The notes beneath the pieces were generated by a model, which made no database searches, was not told where the DNA came from, and saw nothing but the letters and a program-made list of their open reading frames with translations. From Theileria orientalis strain Shintoku (lineage: Eukaryota > Apicomplexa > Aconoidasida > Piroplasmida > Theileriidae): 64,000 nt of DNA. The stretch covers positions 372,001 to 436,000 of the forward strand of contig NC_025260.1 of assembly GCF_000740895.1 (NCBI RefSeq), in the 5' to 3' direction. Of the stretch, positions 21,562 to 33,920 are shown piece after piece. Position 1 is the stretch's first letter; each line of letters opens with the position of its first letter. Made by a program: the position numbers and the translations under genes.

Positions 21562-23424
21562 TTAGTGATTTTTCCACCAATCGTGGTGGTAATTCCCCTC
21601 CATATCCGTTCTGGTGAACCCGTGTGACCCAAAACAGTCTCTCTGGGCTTGAATTAGGTTATGGCAATGCTAAATTAATTGTTTTTAGTGCGTTTTATTA
21701 TTTTTTTGGCTGGATTCTTCCTATCTTCCGCTTACATTTTTCGAGAATAACACTTGCACATATTCCAGGCTGCTCAGGACTCCTGGTGTTGGCACGTCGT
21801 ATTCTATGCAGGTTTTCACCACATGTTTCCATGGCTTCATGCTGCTTAACAGCATTTCTTTAAACCTAAACGCTTTCATCGGCACACTCAACTTACTTCG
21901 GGTGGAACAGTAGCATTTCGTCGTTTTCTTTATACGATTCTGAAACTTCCTTCAGCATATCGCAGCTGATTATTGAGTTACCTACGTCAACATCAGGTCA
22001 CTGTTAGGTTAACATCAGGTCACTGTTAGGTTACTGTTTGGCTAATGTTTAATCAATATTTTGTTAATGCCGTTTTTACTACTTACTTGACCATATGTCT
22101 GCCACTTTACTCATGTTCAAGTCCCAGTCAAACTCCTTCGACGCTTCCATCAGCAGGTGTATCCCTTGCGAAAATATACTTATCAGGGCTGCTGTGTATG
22201 TTTTTTTAAGGTCATCTGATCAGTTTTACACATGCTCTATCTCTAACCTGTTTTAAACTTCGTGTGTTGGTTTGTGTTTTCTAGAGTGTGTTTGTTTTGT
22301 GTTAGGTTGCTGAAGCTCCTCATGTCCACCGCCATTCCTATTGACGGCACTGGCACACTTCTATCGAAGGAGTCCTGTACTGTCCACTTTCCGGTGCTGT
22401 TCGACGATATACATGGTGTTATCTTGTCCACCAGGTACTCTGAATTCATTAATATTTACTCATTTTCTCCACTGATATATATCTAATTATCGGCCCATTT
22501 CCTCTTCCTCACTATTCATACCTTCTCCTTCCTTCTCTTCCAATATCATTTGGGTTATTTGCAACAAATACGACGATTGATTATCGTCCCATGACCTACT
22601 CCTTTTATATACTCTTTCACTATTTACCTCAACAATTCCGATATTTCTGGGTTACTCATCTTATTTATGTGCTTCATTATCTTATACAGTTCCGACACCA
22701 CTTGCAATATTGCGTACTCTATTCCGTTGTGTACCATCTTCACGTAGTGTCCCGAGGCTCCTCTTCCGACGTAAAAATCCTACATTTTCCATAAAACCCA
22801 GTACTTACCTTGTCATCTTGTGATAATATTGGCTTGAGGCTTTTATAGTCTTCTTTACTTCCTCCAAACATAAAACATGGGTGATTTCTTGCTCCTCTTT
22901 CTCCTCCGCTGACTCCCATCCCACAGAACCTATTATAGGCTCATTTTCAAAACTCACACACCTTATTCCCTCTTCTTTGCATCTCTCTATTCTCATTTGT
23001 GTGTTCTTGTACCATTCGTTTCCTCCGTCGACTATTACGTCCCCCTTATCTAGTGACGGTATCAGCCTATCCAGCATGTGATCCACTGGACTTCCAGCCT
23101 AAACCAGGTTCAGAATTCCTTAATTCTTACTGTTATCAGCATTAGAACCTTCCTTGGCTTCTCCAGGCTGTCGACCTAATTCGTCGTGACTGTCTGCCAA
23201 CTTACGAATTCTTGCAGGTTTACGAAACATTTAATGCTTGCGTTTTGCAGCGCCTTTTCACGCTTTTCATCCTCTTTTACCTTTGCCTCGAATACTTCTA
23301 TTTCTTTCTCGTTTCTCGTCCAGGCTGACACTCTGCGTCCTCTGAAGTATAAATTCCTCGCGTACGCTCCTCCCATGACTCCCAATCCTACTATTCCGAT
23401 CTCCGCCTTTTTGGAATCTTCCAT
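21562..23424 (-). CDS. 6-phosphogluconate dehydrogenase, decarboxylating
   Basis: Eleven exons (23424-23206, 23175-23131, 23098-22962, 22929-22809, 22779-22628, 22595-22522, 22439-22248, 22215-22087, 21981-21897, 21865-21736, 21669-21562) give 463 residues, the usual length. NADP-binding GLGVMGGAYARNL opens the protein. The substrate loop GMGVSGGERGAR and CFMFGG appear only when a 32-nt intron (22930-22961) is removed. The catalytic helix HYVKMVHNGIEY has the Lys and Glu, and the end has NLIQAQRDCFGSHGF. The enzyme makes ribulose 5-phosphate and NADPH in the oxidative pentose phosphate pathway. Unspliced, exon 3-4 can be misread as a continuous frame without the substrate loop. Confidence 0.95.
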
Positions 23425-23699
23425 TTTCTATGAAATTGCCTATTATTAAATGTGTACCTATTAACCTGTGGAATCATCACTTTTGCGCCCCTCACATGGC
23501 CGCATCAGCACTAATGGTACTCGTACTTCCAGCTTCTCATCCCCTTTTTTCCCAAACTCTCTTTTGACACACTTATTTATCATTTATTCACACACACACA
23601 CACATCTCGTTTATTTATTAAACACATTTATCTTGTACTCTTAGAGTACATCTACACATTTGTCAGCACCTACTCTTCGTTCCCTGTTTTTTACAGGTT

Positions 23700-25509
23700 T
23701 CATCTGTATCCCTTTAGGTATCCTCCCTTTCTGTTTGCTATGTTTGGTCCGTGCTCCATGTACTCTGCTTTTGAGATCCAGCAGTTGTGGAATGAGCCTA
23801 GGCTCGACACTATTGATGCTCCTATCCAGCTCGCGTGCCTCGCTGCAGCCTTTGAATGGAATGGTATAAACTTGAACCTCGAGCCTGAGAGGAACGACTC
23901 TTGTGGCGTCTTCGCCGCCGCTCTCGTAAGCTCTGCGAGCAGTCTTTCCTGCAGTCCTGTCGTCAGCACCACTCCTCCCACCAGTACCACCTGGCCGAAT
24001 ATATCTCTTCTGTATATTGTGTTATCCTTCAGCATGTCCTCGCACATCGGCACCAGTCCCTTGAAGTTGTTGTTGTACTTGTGCAGTATGTGCGGGTTGA
24101 AGAGTATTTCGCACGAGAGTCCCACCAGTTGGAAGGGCGTCATTTTATTCATGTCTATGCTCTTTGCGTCGAACGGCTTATCCGTCAGGATCGCCTTGTT
24201 TTTCGTCAAACTTCTCAGCTTCGACTCCTCTTCTGTCACGTCAAAGTGTATTCCGTCAGGCAGCCTCCTCGTCGTTGCAACTACATCAGTGTTTAACTTA
24301 CAACTTAGGGTCGTTAAAACATATAATGGTTTTACTTAATCGCAGGTTATGCACACCACCTAGTACTAAAATACTACAGCTTGCTACTACAAACAATTCT
24401 ATCTAAATCTCTTATCAATTACCAAAATTAATTAATTACATACGTATGCACGTATAACCGTCCGAATGCCAACTCTCACCTGCTAGTGATTCTGGGTTTA
24501 GGAACAGTGGCACTGCCGACACCTTCATTATGCTCTCCTTCAGGCTCTTCACGTCGTGGTGTAGGTTGAACACTCCCAGCGACATCACCTTCGAGTATGG
24601 CCTCCTCGAGATCTCCACCACGTCCGCGTCCGTGATCTTCATCAGCGACGACACTCCCAGGTTGTACTCCGGGTGGTTCATCAGGTACGTGAAATTCGCT
24701 CTGTCTGTTCTCAGGAGCAGGTTCAGCAGTGCCGTGTCCACGTGGTCTCCTCCTATGTTGTACTCCTTGTAGCCCAGGACGTCGTCGTCCACCAGCGCCG
24801 TGATTGACGTCGTTGCGCTTCCTACGTCCACCACCACTGAGTTGAGCGATCCTGCTGCGTACGACGCCAGCTGACTTCCGTGTCCGAAGTGCACTCCTGG
24901 GGCTCCCAGTTCCTCGAACAGCAGCTCCGTCTGCACCATTCTGTTGTACCTTGTTGTTTCGTTCGACTCCACCACGAAGATTGGGCTTGCTCCCGTAAGC
25001 TCAGACAGTCCTGGCGACACTGAGTTGAAGGAGTACATGTTCTTCAGCACTTCCGCTGCGCTTCTCTTACTTGGGTCCGTGAACTTAGCGTTGCCCACTT
25101 CCGGCACCATGCAGTTGCTGAACTCGTCCCAGCAGTCCTTGTCGTACTTGTGTGCTCCCACCAGCAGCGACACTTCTTCCAGGTCCTCGCTTCTCTGTGC
25201 TCTTTTCAGGCGCTCTATCATCACTTTGTCGTGCACTCTTCCTGAGAGTGCTCCTCTTATTGACCTTATGTACGAGTTTTTGTTTATGAATGAGACGTTT
25301 TTTCCCAGGTCGTAGTACTTCACGTGCTCTACCATTTGCACTTTGTAGCGTGCGCTCGGTATCACTGGGAACACTTCGCAATCTTCTCCTATTCCTACTG
25401 AGGAGGGCCATAATTGTGACGGGTACGGTTCTCCTGCTTTTCCGCATCTTATTACTGAGTGGCCTACGTCTATTACTACTGCACCTACGTACTGTCCTGT
25501 CCAGTTCAT
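23700..25509 (-). CDS. Actin-related protein, ARP4/BAF53 type
   Basis: Two exons (25509-24480, 24280-23700) give 536 residues. Actin-fold phosphate loops are visible as VVIDVGHSVIRCGKAGE and VVVDVGSATTSI, with VVLVGGVVLTTGLQERL in the second half. The C-terminal SWIGASIVSSLGSFHNCWISKAEYMEHGP closely follows the ARP4 pattern. ARP4 binds nucleosomes with actin in INO80, SWR1 and NuA4 complexes. The protein is ~100 residues longer than human BAF53, mostly from inserts between residues 60 and 190. ARP subtype is inferred from the C-terminus; another nuclear ARP is possible. Confidence 0.8.
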
Positions 25510-26098
25510 TTTAAATCAAAATCTTATCTATTTTAGATATACCAATTGTTTTTTTCTTTTTTTTTCTTTAAGCATTCTTTTTTTCTTTAACTGAAACAAC
25601 ATCTCCTTTAAAATTTACTTTTTTACTTTTATTTTTCCACTTTATTACTGTTACCACTTAAATATAATACAAGATGACAAAACACACTGAAGAATGACTC
25701 AAATTGATCAGGCAAACAATACTATAATTTTACATGGAATACAGGGTCATATACATTAGAATATGTTTATATGTTTTCTGGGCCTTCCAACAGTTTTGAC
25801 TGGGGTGATGTTACACATTTATTTTTATTTAAATAATTATTAAATTTTTACACATACTTTAATCCACCCCTTTATTAATTTTAAACTCAAAATTTCTTCT
25901 ATTTACAATTTTTTACCATTTTTTTTTCATTTTTTTTTTAACTATTTTATCTATTCATTTTACTTATTAATTCTTAACTTCACTCACTCTTATCACTTAC
26001 TTATTTTTATTATTACACATACTATTTTTACCATTTTCTATTTAATATATTTACATTAATTTGACACTATATTAACTTTATTATAATTATTATCTTCA
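25510..26098. other. Intergenic, AT-rich and homopolymer-rich
   Basis: 589 bp of low-complexity T/A-rich DNA between tandem minus-strand genes, with several T8-T12 runs. No coding region or RNA gene could be supported. Confidence 0.5.
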
Positions 26099-28006
26099 CT
26101 ATTCTTCATCTTCCTTTTTTATTACTTTTAGTGGTATACTCTCCTTGCCCATTAATTCCTCTTGATTCACATCTTCCTTATATTCTTCTTCATCGTAGTC
26201 CATATCAATATCTTCTCCGTACTCGAATCTTCTTTTTCTCTTAATTTCATTTTCTACCTTTAGTGCCTTTCTTCTCAATTTTTCCAACCTTTTTCTATGA
26301 TATTCCACTGCTTCTTGGTATTCTTCTGGGTACAGTATTGGTATCCAATCCATTCCATATGCGTTTGAAAAGTCTCTAACTTTGTCCATATCCACTCCCA
26401 TCTTCTTCATCTTCTCATCGTTCTTTTTATCTCGATATTGCCTATTATTATTGTTATTATTATTATTATTATTGTTATCAATCCAACTGGTGGTAATCTA
26501 ACTACCACCTATCTAGTTGCTGTTCATTAACTTTACCTGTATTGCTCCAGTTGTTCTTCGTACATATCCTTCATTGTCTTTCCTGCTTCCATGATCATCA
26601 TGGGTTCGTTGTATCTTATCATGAACTTTTTCCTTTTTACTGAGGACCAGTAGAAGCTTCTCAGTTTTTTAAGCATGTGCAGGTCATACTTTTTGCAGGC
26701 GTGAACCTCTGCGAACAACCTCATGAATCTGCACAGTAGCGGGAACTTGTCGATGAAGATTATCCTCCTGCGCGTGCATTAATCCCTAGTTCAACCACCA
26801 ACCAACCAATATATACCTATCTATTTTCTCATACCTCGAGTACCGATTCAGCAGGTAGCAGGCTGTTGCTAAGTCCTGCTTGTTTACTGCTTCTTCAAAG
26901 TGGTCTGTGTACTCCTTTACTATTTGGTCCGTACACCTCATTGGCCTTGACAGAAATGGCGACACTCTGTCGATGTTTACTTTCTACACATTCGTTAGTT
27001 CTAGTCAATCACAATACGCCTATTCTATTATCTACACAGTTATCCTTACGTTTGCGACTTTGCGTCTGTACGTTAGTGATCTGAACGGCCTTAGTCTTTG
27101 GAACTTTCTCAGGCACCTCACCAGCTTCTTCCTCTTGCACTCTATAAGCTTGTGGTACAGGTCTCTTACTGCGCACAGTCTCATTCTTTCATCGTATTCG
27201 CTCAGCTTCTTCATCAGTGATCTGTATGCCACTGTATCTTTGACGTGTATTTTCTTTTCTGGTGACGCCTTCGGTTCCACGTAATTCTCCTTGTACTCCG
27301 GTACTTCTGGCACTTCTCCTGGCTTCAGCCACACGTAATTTAACTTCGATTCCAGGTCTTGCTGCAGTACGTACTGCAACACGTATCTTCCCACCAGAAA
27401 CGGCATTGTTCTTTCTAGGTTTTCCGGCTCCGGGTACTCGTACTTTAACCGGTGGTGAATCAGGTGCTCAAAATCCTTTACCAACAACTCACATTCTTCT
27501 TTGTTTAACACATCTTTATTATACTTCATCAGTCTATTTATTGAGCTAAAATCATCATTTTCTAAGAAATATCTTAGTTGCTTCATCAGCACTTTATGGT
27601 CATATATTTTGCCATACAGGTCATCTATGTCCTTTATATTCACTCCTGGTAGGCCTGTCAGCGTTGTATTAAAGTTTATCACTGAAGGGTCATGCGATCT
27701 CAATAAATTCTCGTAGTCTAGAGGAATGTGTTTCGGAATGGCGCTGTTTGGCAAAAAACCTTGTTTATAAATGGGCTTTTCATACAACTTCCATTTATTA
27801 TTAAAGTTATTCACCTCATTTGTCTGATTATTATAGCCTTTTATGTTAATAAATGTATAGAATCCATTCTTTAAATTCTTATGCGATTTAAATTTTGGTG
27901 TGTATTGGTTTGGCGTTGAAATACTAATTGAGTAATTTAAAAATACCAATGTTAAGGTAGACAATAATGAAAAATTATAATACACTTTAAATTTTATATT
28001 AACCAT
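26099..28006 (-). CDS. Signal-peptide protein of unknown function, candidate apicoplast protein
   Basis: Four exons (28006-27050, 26983-26835, 26767-26537, 26441-26099) give 559 residues. The N-terminus has a hydrophobic signal core (FSLLSTLTLVFLNYSISIS) followed by ~60 residues rich in Asn, Lys, Tyr and Phe and poor in acids, the bipartite layout used for apicoplast import. The mature part is strongly helical and charged, with Arg/Lys-rich segments (LIECKRKKLVRCLRKFQRLRP) and a very acidic tail with DMDYDEEEYKEDVNQEE. Basic and acidic helices of this kind are common in organellar RNA-binding or ribosome-associated proteins, but I recognise no domain. Intron 3 contains an ATT microsatellite. 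Confidence 0.7.
26442..26478. repeat. ATT microsatellite in an intron
   Basis: About eleven ATT/GTT triplets in the third intron of the signal-peptide gene. Confidence 0.7.
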
Positions 28007-28709
28007 TTAATATCTATGTTACATGACCATGTACACACTGACTATACATTCCCGTGGATTGCAATTAACATCAAACGTTACACATTATAAACAAATATCA
28101 AATTATACACTACTAAATATACATAATGTAAAACTCCCAATTTTACATTTATACTATTACCATATACCCACAATCTCTATTAATTGACTTATAAATATAT
28201 TTTTAACAGTTTTACTAATCACAAAATAATGTATTCATTAATATATATTAATATTTATACATATTTAGCCCATGTGTTTATATTCTATCTATTGTATTTT
28301 TTTTACACAGATTCCTGCGATTTTGTTTCTTACAGTTCATATATGTCACACAATAACTCAATTTTTACTTTATTTTAACCTTTTAAATACATTTAACCTT
28401 GGAATCCTAATTTTTTTTGAAAAAAAATTTGTACACACTAGATCTTTAGAAGAATTTAATTTCCATCTTATTCAATTTAAGTAAAGATGCTTACACCTAC
28501 TTTATATATTGATATAGAATGTGTCTATCATACGCAAATTATTTTTTATTTAATATTTAATTTTTATTAATTATGTTTTAATCTTTGTTCGTTATCATTA
28601 ATTTAAGACTGTGATTGGATTCTTTCATTTAATTCCATAATTTCGTTAAAATCATATCAGATACTAAATTTTTACTTAAATATGTGCATAATTTACTAAA
28701 ATAATTAAA
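28007..28709. other. Divergent intergenic region
   Basis: 703 bp of extremely AT-rich DNA between two divergently transcribed genes whose products both carry signal peptides. It should hold both promoters. Short frames occur but none has support as a gene. Confidence 0.45.
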
Positions 28710-30347
28710 ATGAAATTACTTAAAATTTGGATTTTTGCCTCAATAAACTTGACCATATTTGAGATATATTATGCTAATGGAATCGAAATTATAGTTCCCG
28801 TGTCCAGTAAGCGTGATCATACAAACATAAGAATTTATTAGATAACCGGGCTACTACAAATTCTTTTGAATTGCCAATCAAATATCCAGAATCCTTTCCA
28901 AATATCACCAATAAGAATCAGGTATTTAGTTTAAAAAACCATTGATCTTCAGGCTCAACGAAAACAACATCCACCTTACGAAGAATTGGAAAATCGTATG
29001 TTAAAGAGAAGTCGAAAGGGGAAGAAGAGTAGAAATAGAAAGTCTAAGAAGAGCAAGAAACGGAAAAAGACTGTTATGAACAACAACGTCAACAAAAATT
29101 ATGCAAAAAGTAATAGGCGCCCTTTTAAATCAACATCAGAATACACTTTAGATTCTGAATTGCCAATATTGGAGGACGACTACCTAGATAATTCTATTTT
29201 GGAGGCTGATTTGTTGGACGACACACTTGACTCGGCTCCAACTGACTACCTTGCTAGTGCTGATCCGGTGGATTCATCTCTTGACATAACTGACCCTTAC
29301 AATGATATAGAACCATTGGATGATTTGTCAACCACTGGTGCATATGATACGGGTGACTTGCATGGGTCGACTAAAAAGTATTGGGACGAAGATCTGGTTG
29401 AGCCTGAGTATGTCATAAGTGAGTGGTTTGCCATTTTGGATGGGAAAAAGTTTGAGAAGAGTTCCGGATCTAAGTTCCCCTACGTATCTGATGGCGAAAA
29501 CAACTACAGCAACACCTACCTTTCCAATAAAGAACAAAATTCAAGACACTTAACAAACAGATATTCGTCGGGCTCTAGGTACACTCCTTACGACAGCGAC
29601 AGTGAAGACTATGTTAAACGAATAATCGTTGACCCTGAGGACTTATATGTTATACAACCGGATACGGGGGAGGACGTAGTGGAAAATCGTATTTTGGCTA
29701 AACGGCAGAGAGCGCGCCGTGGAACAGGACGTCGCAATATCGACTACAGGCGGCCTAAACGTGGTAAAAGCAGAAACCGGGGAAAGGGCAGGAGTGGCAT
29801 CTACGACGTGCAAAAGGCCTTTGAAACTGAAGCTCCAGTGGATATCGGAACCTATCGCAGGTTCGACGAGGATGAAGTTGAACGGTATGGTCTCGTGAAA
29901 AGTGCGCCTGACATCGCTCCCAGTGACGACATGGCTGGAGTGGACGTTGGGGAAACCGATTTGGGTCCTATGGGTCTGGGAATAGCGGATACAGAGTACC
30001 CAGCAACCCAATCTGGGTACGATGTGGGTGACATAGACTTGGGTGATTCGCCTTATCTAAGTGATCCACTTGATAACTTAGATGGCCAAGCATCCGTTCC
30101 CACTGAGCGGCTCGAAAGGGCCCCTTACCCTCCCAGCCTTGACAGCTCCTCTGAGTACGTCCCGTTTGACCAAATTCTTTCCCACGACTATGACGACTTT
30201 GGAGACTCTGGTGGCTCTGGCAACCCCTACAACAGTGGACGTCCTGGGCGCAGACGTGAGGACAAAAAGTGCAAAAAGGAGCTGAAGCGTCTGCGCAGGA
30301 AGTACAACAATATTATTGGGAGGCTTAAAGAGCAAGCTTCTGAATAG
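28710..30347 (+). CDS. Secreted low-complexity protein with NLS-like basic clusters
   Basis: Three exons (28710-28806, 28842-28921, 28953-30347) give 523 residues. The first 24 residues form a typical signal peptide (MKLLKIWIFASINLTIFEIY). A Lys/Arg block at about residues 71-92 and a second one at about 300-335 (KRQRARRGTGRR, then RPKRGKSRNRGKGR) resemble nuclear localisation signals. Between and after them are acidic Asp/Leu/Ser stretches with loosely repeated DxxDLG phrases, and the C-terminus is a short basic coiled coil (KKELKRLRRKYNNIIGRLK). No FAINT domain, membrane span or AT-hook was seen. Secreted proteins of Theileria with NLSs are known to enter the host nucleus; that role here is inference. 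Its last 23 bases overlap the ALG14 coding end. Confidence 0.75.
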
Positions 30348-31172
30348 TTCCCAGGTAACTTGCGTTTTCGTATCCTGAGAAATTTGGCCACAGCACTATG
30401 AACTTGTCGGCTACTTTGTTAAGTATTTTCCCGCTAGCCGACAGTGTCTTCACCCTGGTTAAACTTTCAATATATATTATTTTCGTCTTTCTCAGCAGCA
30501 CTACCTACACGTTATTTATCTCATCTCTTCCATTCCATATCTACTTCTACGCCTACTTACGTTCCACAGCTTCACTGATATGCAGAATGGCACTGATAAC
30601 CCTGGTCCGTTTGTTATTATCTGGAAATTATTGTTTATTTTCCATTTCGTTACTAGATCTGGGTTTAGCTTGTATGATACTATCAATGACTTTATCATGT
30701 TTATTACAAATGGTACTATTGTTGCTGTGTAGAGTACGAGTCCTCCTGATGGGTATGGCAGTGTATAAAATAAAGAGCTCAGGTCCCTATCCACGTCAGT
30801 CTTCTCTTCGTCTATCACACGGCATCAACTCTTTAAACTTACCTTTCGACTCCTGTTTATGCTTGCTGAGCAGTTTGTGTGTGAACACCATTGGTGAGAT
30901 GCGGTCAAATTTCGAGTGTACGAAGCTGAACTCGTGCTTTTCTAACTCCAACAGTCTGTATATCTCTACCATTTCCCTGGTGTGTCCTCCTACTCATTTT
31001 TGTCTTCCTTTCCCTTGACTTCACTCTTACCCGGCCCAAGTATCAACGTCGTCTTCATCTTTCCACTTTTTACTGTCCGAACGCTCAGATTCCTCTTATA
31101 TCTCACGTATAACAATAATATCAGCAGTGTGTTAAAACAGGCGGTCAGCGAAGCTACCACTGCTCCGGTCAT
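30325..31172 (-). CDS. ALG14: UDP-GlcNAc transferase subunit ALG14
   Basis: Five exons (31172-31031, 30989-30843, 30811-30654, 30620-30561, 30504-30325) give 228 residues. An N-terminal membrane span (VASLTACFNTLLILLLYV) precedes the Rossmann start LILGPGGHTREM, built across intron 1. ITNGPGLSVPFCI and IIYIESLTRVKTLSASGKIL with FIVLWP match ALG14 closely. ALG14 anchors ALG13 at the ER and together they add the second GlcNAc to dolichol. N-glycans of piroplasms are thought to be very short, so the pair may make the final structure. Intron 3 is 33 nt with no stop, so an unspliced form would add 11 residues inside the conserved NPDL-ITNGPG segment. Confidence 0.92.
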
Positions 31173-31269
31173 CGTCCCCCCCGTGATACAGATTTACTCT
31201 ATGGAATCTCACTCGTTTTACCCATTTATGGGCACACATGTATGTTACAAAATATTTAAAATCTGCGAT

Positions 31270-32519
31270 TTACTTTAACAGTTGAGATTCTGCCCTCTTT
31301 GTCAGTGCTATGTGCGACAATGACAGGCGGAGCTCATCTATTCCCAGGTTCCTGGTCGCCGAGGTCGCGTATACATACTGGTCGAAGTTTTCGTACTCCT
31401 TTAGCATTTCTATCAGCTTCGAGTACTGCAGATGCAGTTCTTCCGGCTACGGTTGTTATTATTCCAGTTACTTGTTAACTGCTTACCTTGACTCTATCGC
31501 ACTTCGTCAACACTACTTGAAACGGTATCTGCATATCCCTCAGCATACTCCACAGCTTATAGTCTTCGGCCACTGGCCCTTTTATTGAGTCCACTAATGA
31601 CAATATCCGGTATAGGCTATTCGTGTGTATCAATTTCAGGTTTACTTTTCGTTATTAATTTGTCTGTTTTTTTTAAGTTTCCTTACCTACCTATCTGACC
31701 ATCATGGCTATGTAACTACCTGCACGATTACTTATCAAATTATCTGTTCTACTTATTTACACTGCTCCTTAATTCTTACTTTTCTGTTCTCTCCAGGTAT
31801 TTGTTTACCAGTACTGACCAATCGTTCCTTTGTTCCTGTGTTTGTTGTAATCTGTATTTCTGTTGCAAAACTAACATCTGACACTTTTGCGCATCCGTAT
31901 CCTGGGAGATCTACTAGTGATATTTTGTTTCCCAGGTCAAATGTGAACAGGTGCCTCGTCCTTCCCTAATTATCCGCAATTCATCCTTCTGCTTCTTTTA
32001 CACTTACTGGCGTCCTCGACACTGGTGCGTATCTTGGATTCTTCAACATTTGTGCGTTCGACGTCTAATAATATCCACTAAATATTCTTATTGCTTACTA
32101 TTCTTCTTGCGAAGTTTGGTATGTGTTTTCCGTACAGAATTGCGTTTATCAGACTTGACTTTCCCACGTTCGAGTATCCTACCAACGCCACCTAATCCCT
32201 CACTTTCCATTATTGTCACCAACCTGTGGTATTCTTTGAATTGGCGCTTTATCTATCGTTTCTGATACGTATATTGGATGTGTTACCACTCTCCTCGAGA
32301 ACAGTGCTCTTGCGTACGTTTTCTGTACGTTAATTTTACCCATTTCCTTTCTTACGTTCGATTCCGTCATCCATTGTGCTTCAGACTCATTTCTTGGATC
32401 ATATATATTTACGTATGGTCTTGCCAGGTATGGTTCTATACTACATTTATGTACGTTCCTAACCTACCCGTCTTCAGTACTATATTTCTTAGTGATGTCT
32501 GTTTTATCGACAATTTCAT
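31270..32519 (-). CDS. EngB/YihA-type GTPase (GTPBP8-like), probably organellar
   Basis: Eight exons (32519-32468, 32435-32224, 32191-32099, 32064-32008, 31965-31885, 31859-31780, 31616-31487, 31446-31270) give 293 residues. The GTPase motifs are all there: G1 GYSNVGKSSLINA, the GRTRHLFTF switch, G3 DLPGYG, G4 LTKCD and G5 TSATRNLGIDEL. EngB GTPases help assemble the large ribosomal subunit in bacteria; eukaryotic relatives work in mitochondria. The N-terminus (MKLSIKQTSLRNIVLKT) is basic and amphipathic, suiting mitochondrial import. The intron between exons 5 and 6 must be 25 nt (31860-31884), or 16 nt with another donor; both keep the frame. Confidence 0.9.
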
Positions 32520-32642
32520 TTAAAGTCAATTGTATATTGCTATTTTAATCTATGTTACTGCGACAATATTCAACTTTTTTTTTCTAATATTTTTTATTTT
32601 TGTCTGTTTATCCTCTGGGTGTGTATACTCCTTTTTCCTCAT

Positions 32643-33156
32643 TCACTTATCTTTCGACTTTCTTATATCGTTTATAAAGTTTGTGGAATGTTTTTTTAAC
32701 AGTTGTTCTCTTCTCATTGTCATTCTATCTATTGCTGATAGTTGATATTTTAACACACTTTCTTTTCCTTCTTCTCTTTCTTTAAAATCCTTTTCGTATT
32801 CTAACTTCCTCTTTTTATACAATTCATGTTTTTTATCCGATTTTAATTTTATTTTTTTATTTTCACTCCCGTATTTACTTGTACTTCTAATCTTTCTTCC
32901 AAATTCGTCCGTTTTTATTTTACTAGACTTATTTATCACTTTCTTTTTTCTCTTTTTATCTTCGCTATCGCTTGATTCAAAAGATTCTACACATTTTTAT
33001 TGATTATATTATCAATTATCTATTTTATAATCTACTCTTACCATCATCTGACATAAATGGATCTAGTTCTCCTTTCTCTTCCTTTTCCTTATCTTCTACT
33101 TTTTTTTCATCTAAAATTCTATTTTCCAATATTTCTAAGGGGTTTGTTGAGCCCAT
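32643..33156 (-). CDS. Small charged protein, probably nuclear
   Basis: Two exons (33156-33042, 32986-32643) give 152 residues. Almost half are Lys, Arg, Glu or Asp. The N-terminal part is acidic with ESFESSDSEDKKRKKK, then DEFGRKIRS, a phrase common in RNA-processing proteins, and a long helix of basic/acidic heptads (YKKRKLEYEKDFKEREEGKE). No known domain was recognised. A spliceosome- or nucleolus-associated factor is a reasonable guess and nothing more. Confidence 0.65.
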
Positions 33157-33302
33157 TAACTATTTCCACTGTTTCAATAGTGCCACCTTATAACCTCGCT
33201 GTGCACAAGCCTAGTACGCTATTAGTTACCAACTTACCCTAATTCTCCAATTATTAGTCATATAATTTATCTATTTACTGTGTACAATTTGTCGATATGA
33301 GA

Positions 33303-33920
33303 TTATGCTTCTGCGTTCGCGGACTTCTTTGCCTTTGCTGCCTTTCTTGCTACGCGCAACTTTTGGTACACATTCACGCTTCTTTCGCTTTCCGTCACTT
33401 CCCTCGGCGCCTCCGATACGAACTCCTGCACTACTGGCATTACTTTCTTCACTGACTGCTTGGAAAGCGCCAGTGTCTGCAATTTTTCTCTCGGCGTGTC
33501 CGACGGCAGGCCTGAGAATCCCTTCTTGGCGTTCTTCTTCCTTGGGAATACCACCAGCTTCGACAGGTACGTCTTCAGTCTGTTAACGTTCAGGTTCAGG
33601 CTCTCTGCGCACTTGTTCGTTCTTCTGTGGTCCACTGCCACTCCCACGCTTCTAGCCACCTTCTTTCCTAGTCCTGCTGCCTTAAGTTCCTGTAGCGTGA
33701 ATCCGCGTCCAAATCTTAGCTTGTAGTTGTAGCGTCTGCTCGGCATGTGCACCAGTGGCCTCAGGTACCCTGTGGGCGTCACTCCTGATGCCGATGCTTT
33801 TTTATGGCGTGCCAGCCTCCTCGATTTTTTCTTTCCTGCTTGATTCAGGACTGGTTTCACAAAGCGGTGACTACATTTCACCTTGTGAACGTCCGATAGC
33901 ATATTATTGTGCTTTACCAT
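33303..33920 (-). CDS. RPL13: 60S ribosomal protein eL13
   Basis: Single exon, 205 residues. It starts [27 protein letters not shown]..., close to the usual HFRKDWQ-like opening but diverged, then has [39 protein letters not shown] and [17 protein letters not shown], all eL13 landmarks. It belongs to the cytosolic large subunit. The gene is divergent to uS9 and shares a 583-bp upstream region with it, so the two ribosomal genes probably share regulation. Confidence 0.93.
   Translation of the reverse strand: MVKHNNMLSDVHKVKCSHRFVKPVLNQAGKKKSRRLARHKKASASGVTPTGYLRPLVHMPSRRYNYKLRFGRGFTLQELKAAGLGKKVARSVGVAVDHRRTNKCAESLNLNVNRLKTYLSKLVVFPRKKNAKKGFSGLPSDTPREKLQTLALSKQSVKKVMPVVQEFVSEAPREVTESERSVNVYQKLRVARKAAKAKKSANAEA

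Noticed and set aside
22805..23086. 6PGDH seemed to lack the GxSGGEEGA substrate loop and to have a frame break
   Set aside because: Removing a 32-nt GT-AG intron (22930-22961) restores GMGVSGGERGAR in frame and fixes the downstream phase, so the enzyme is intact.
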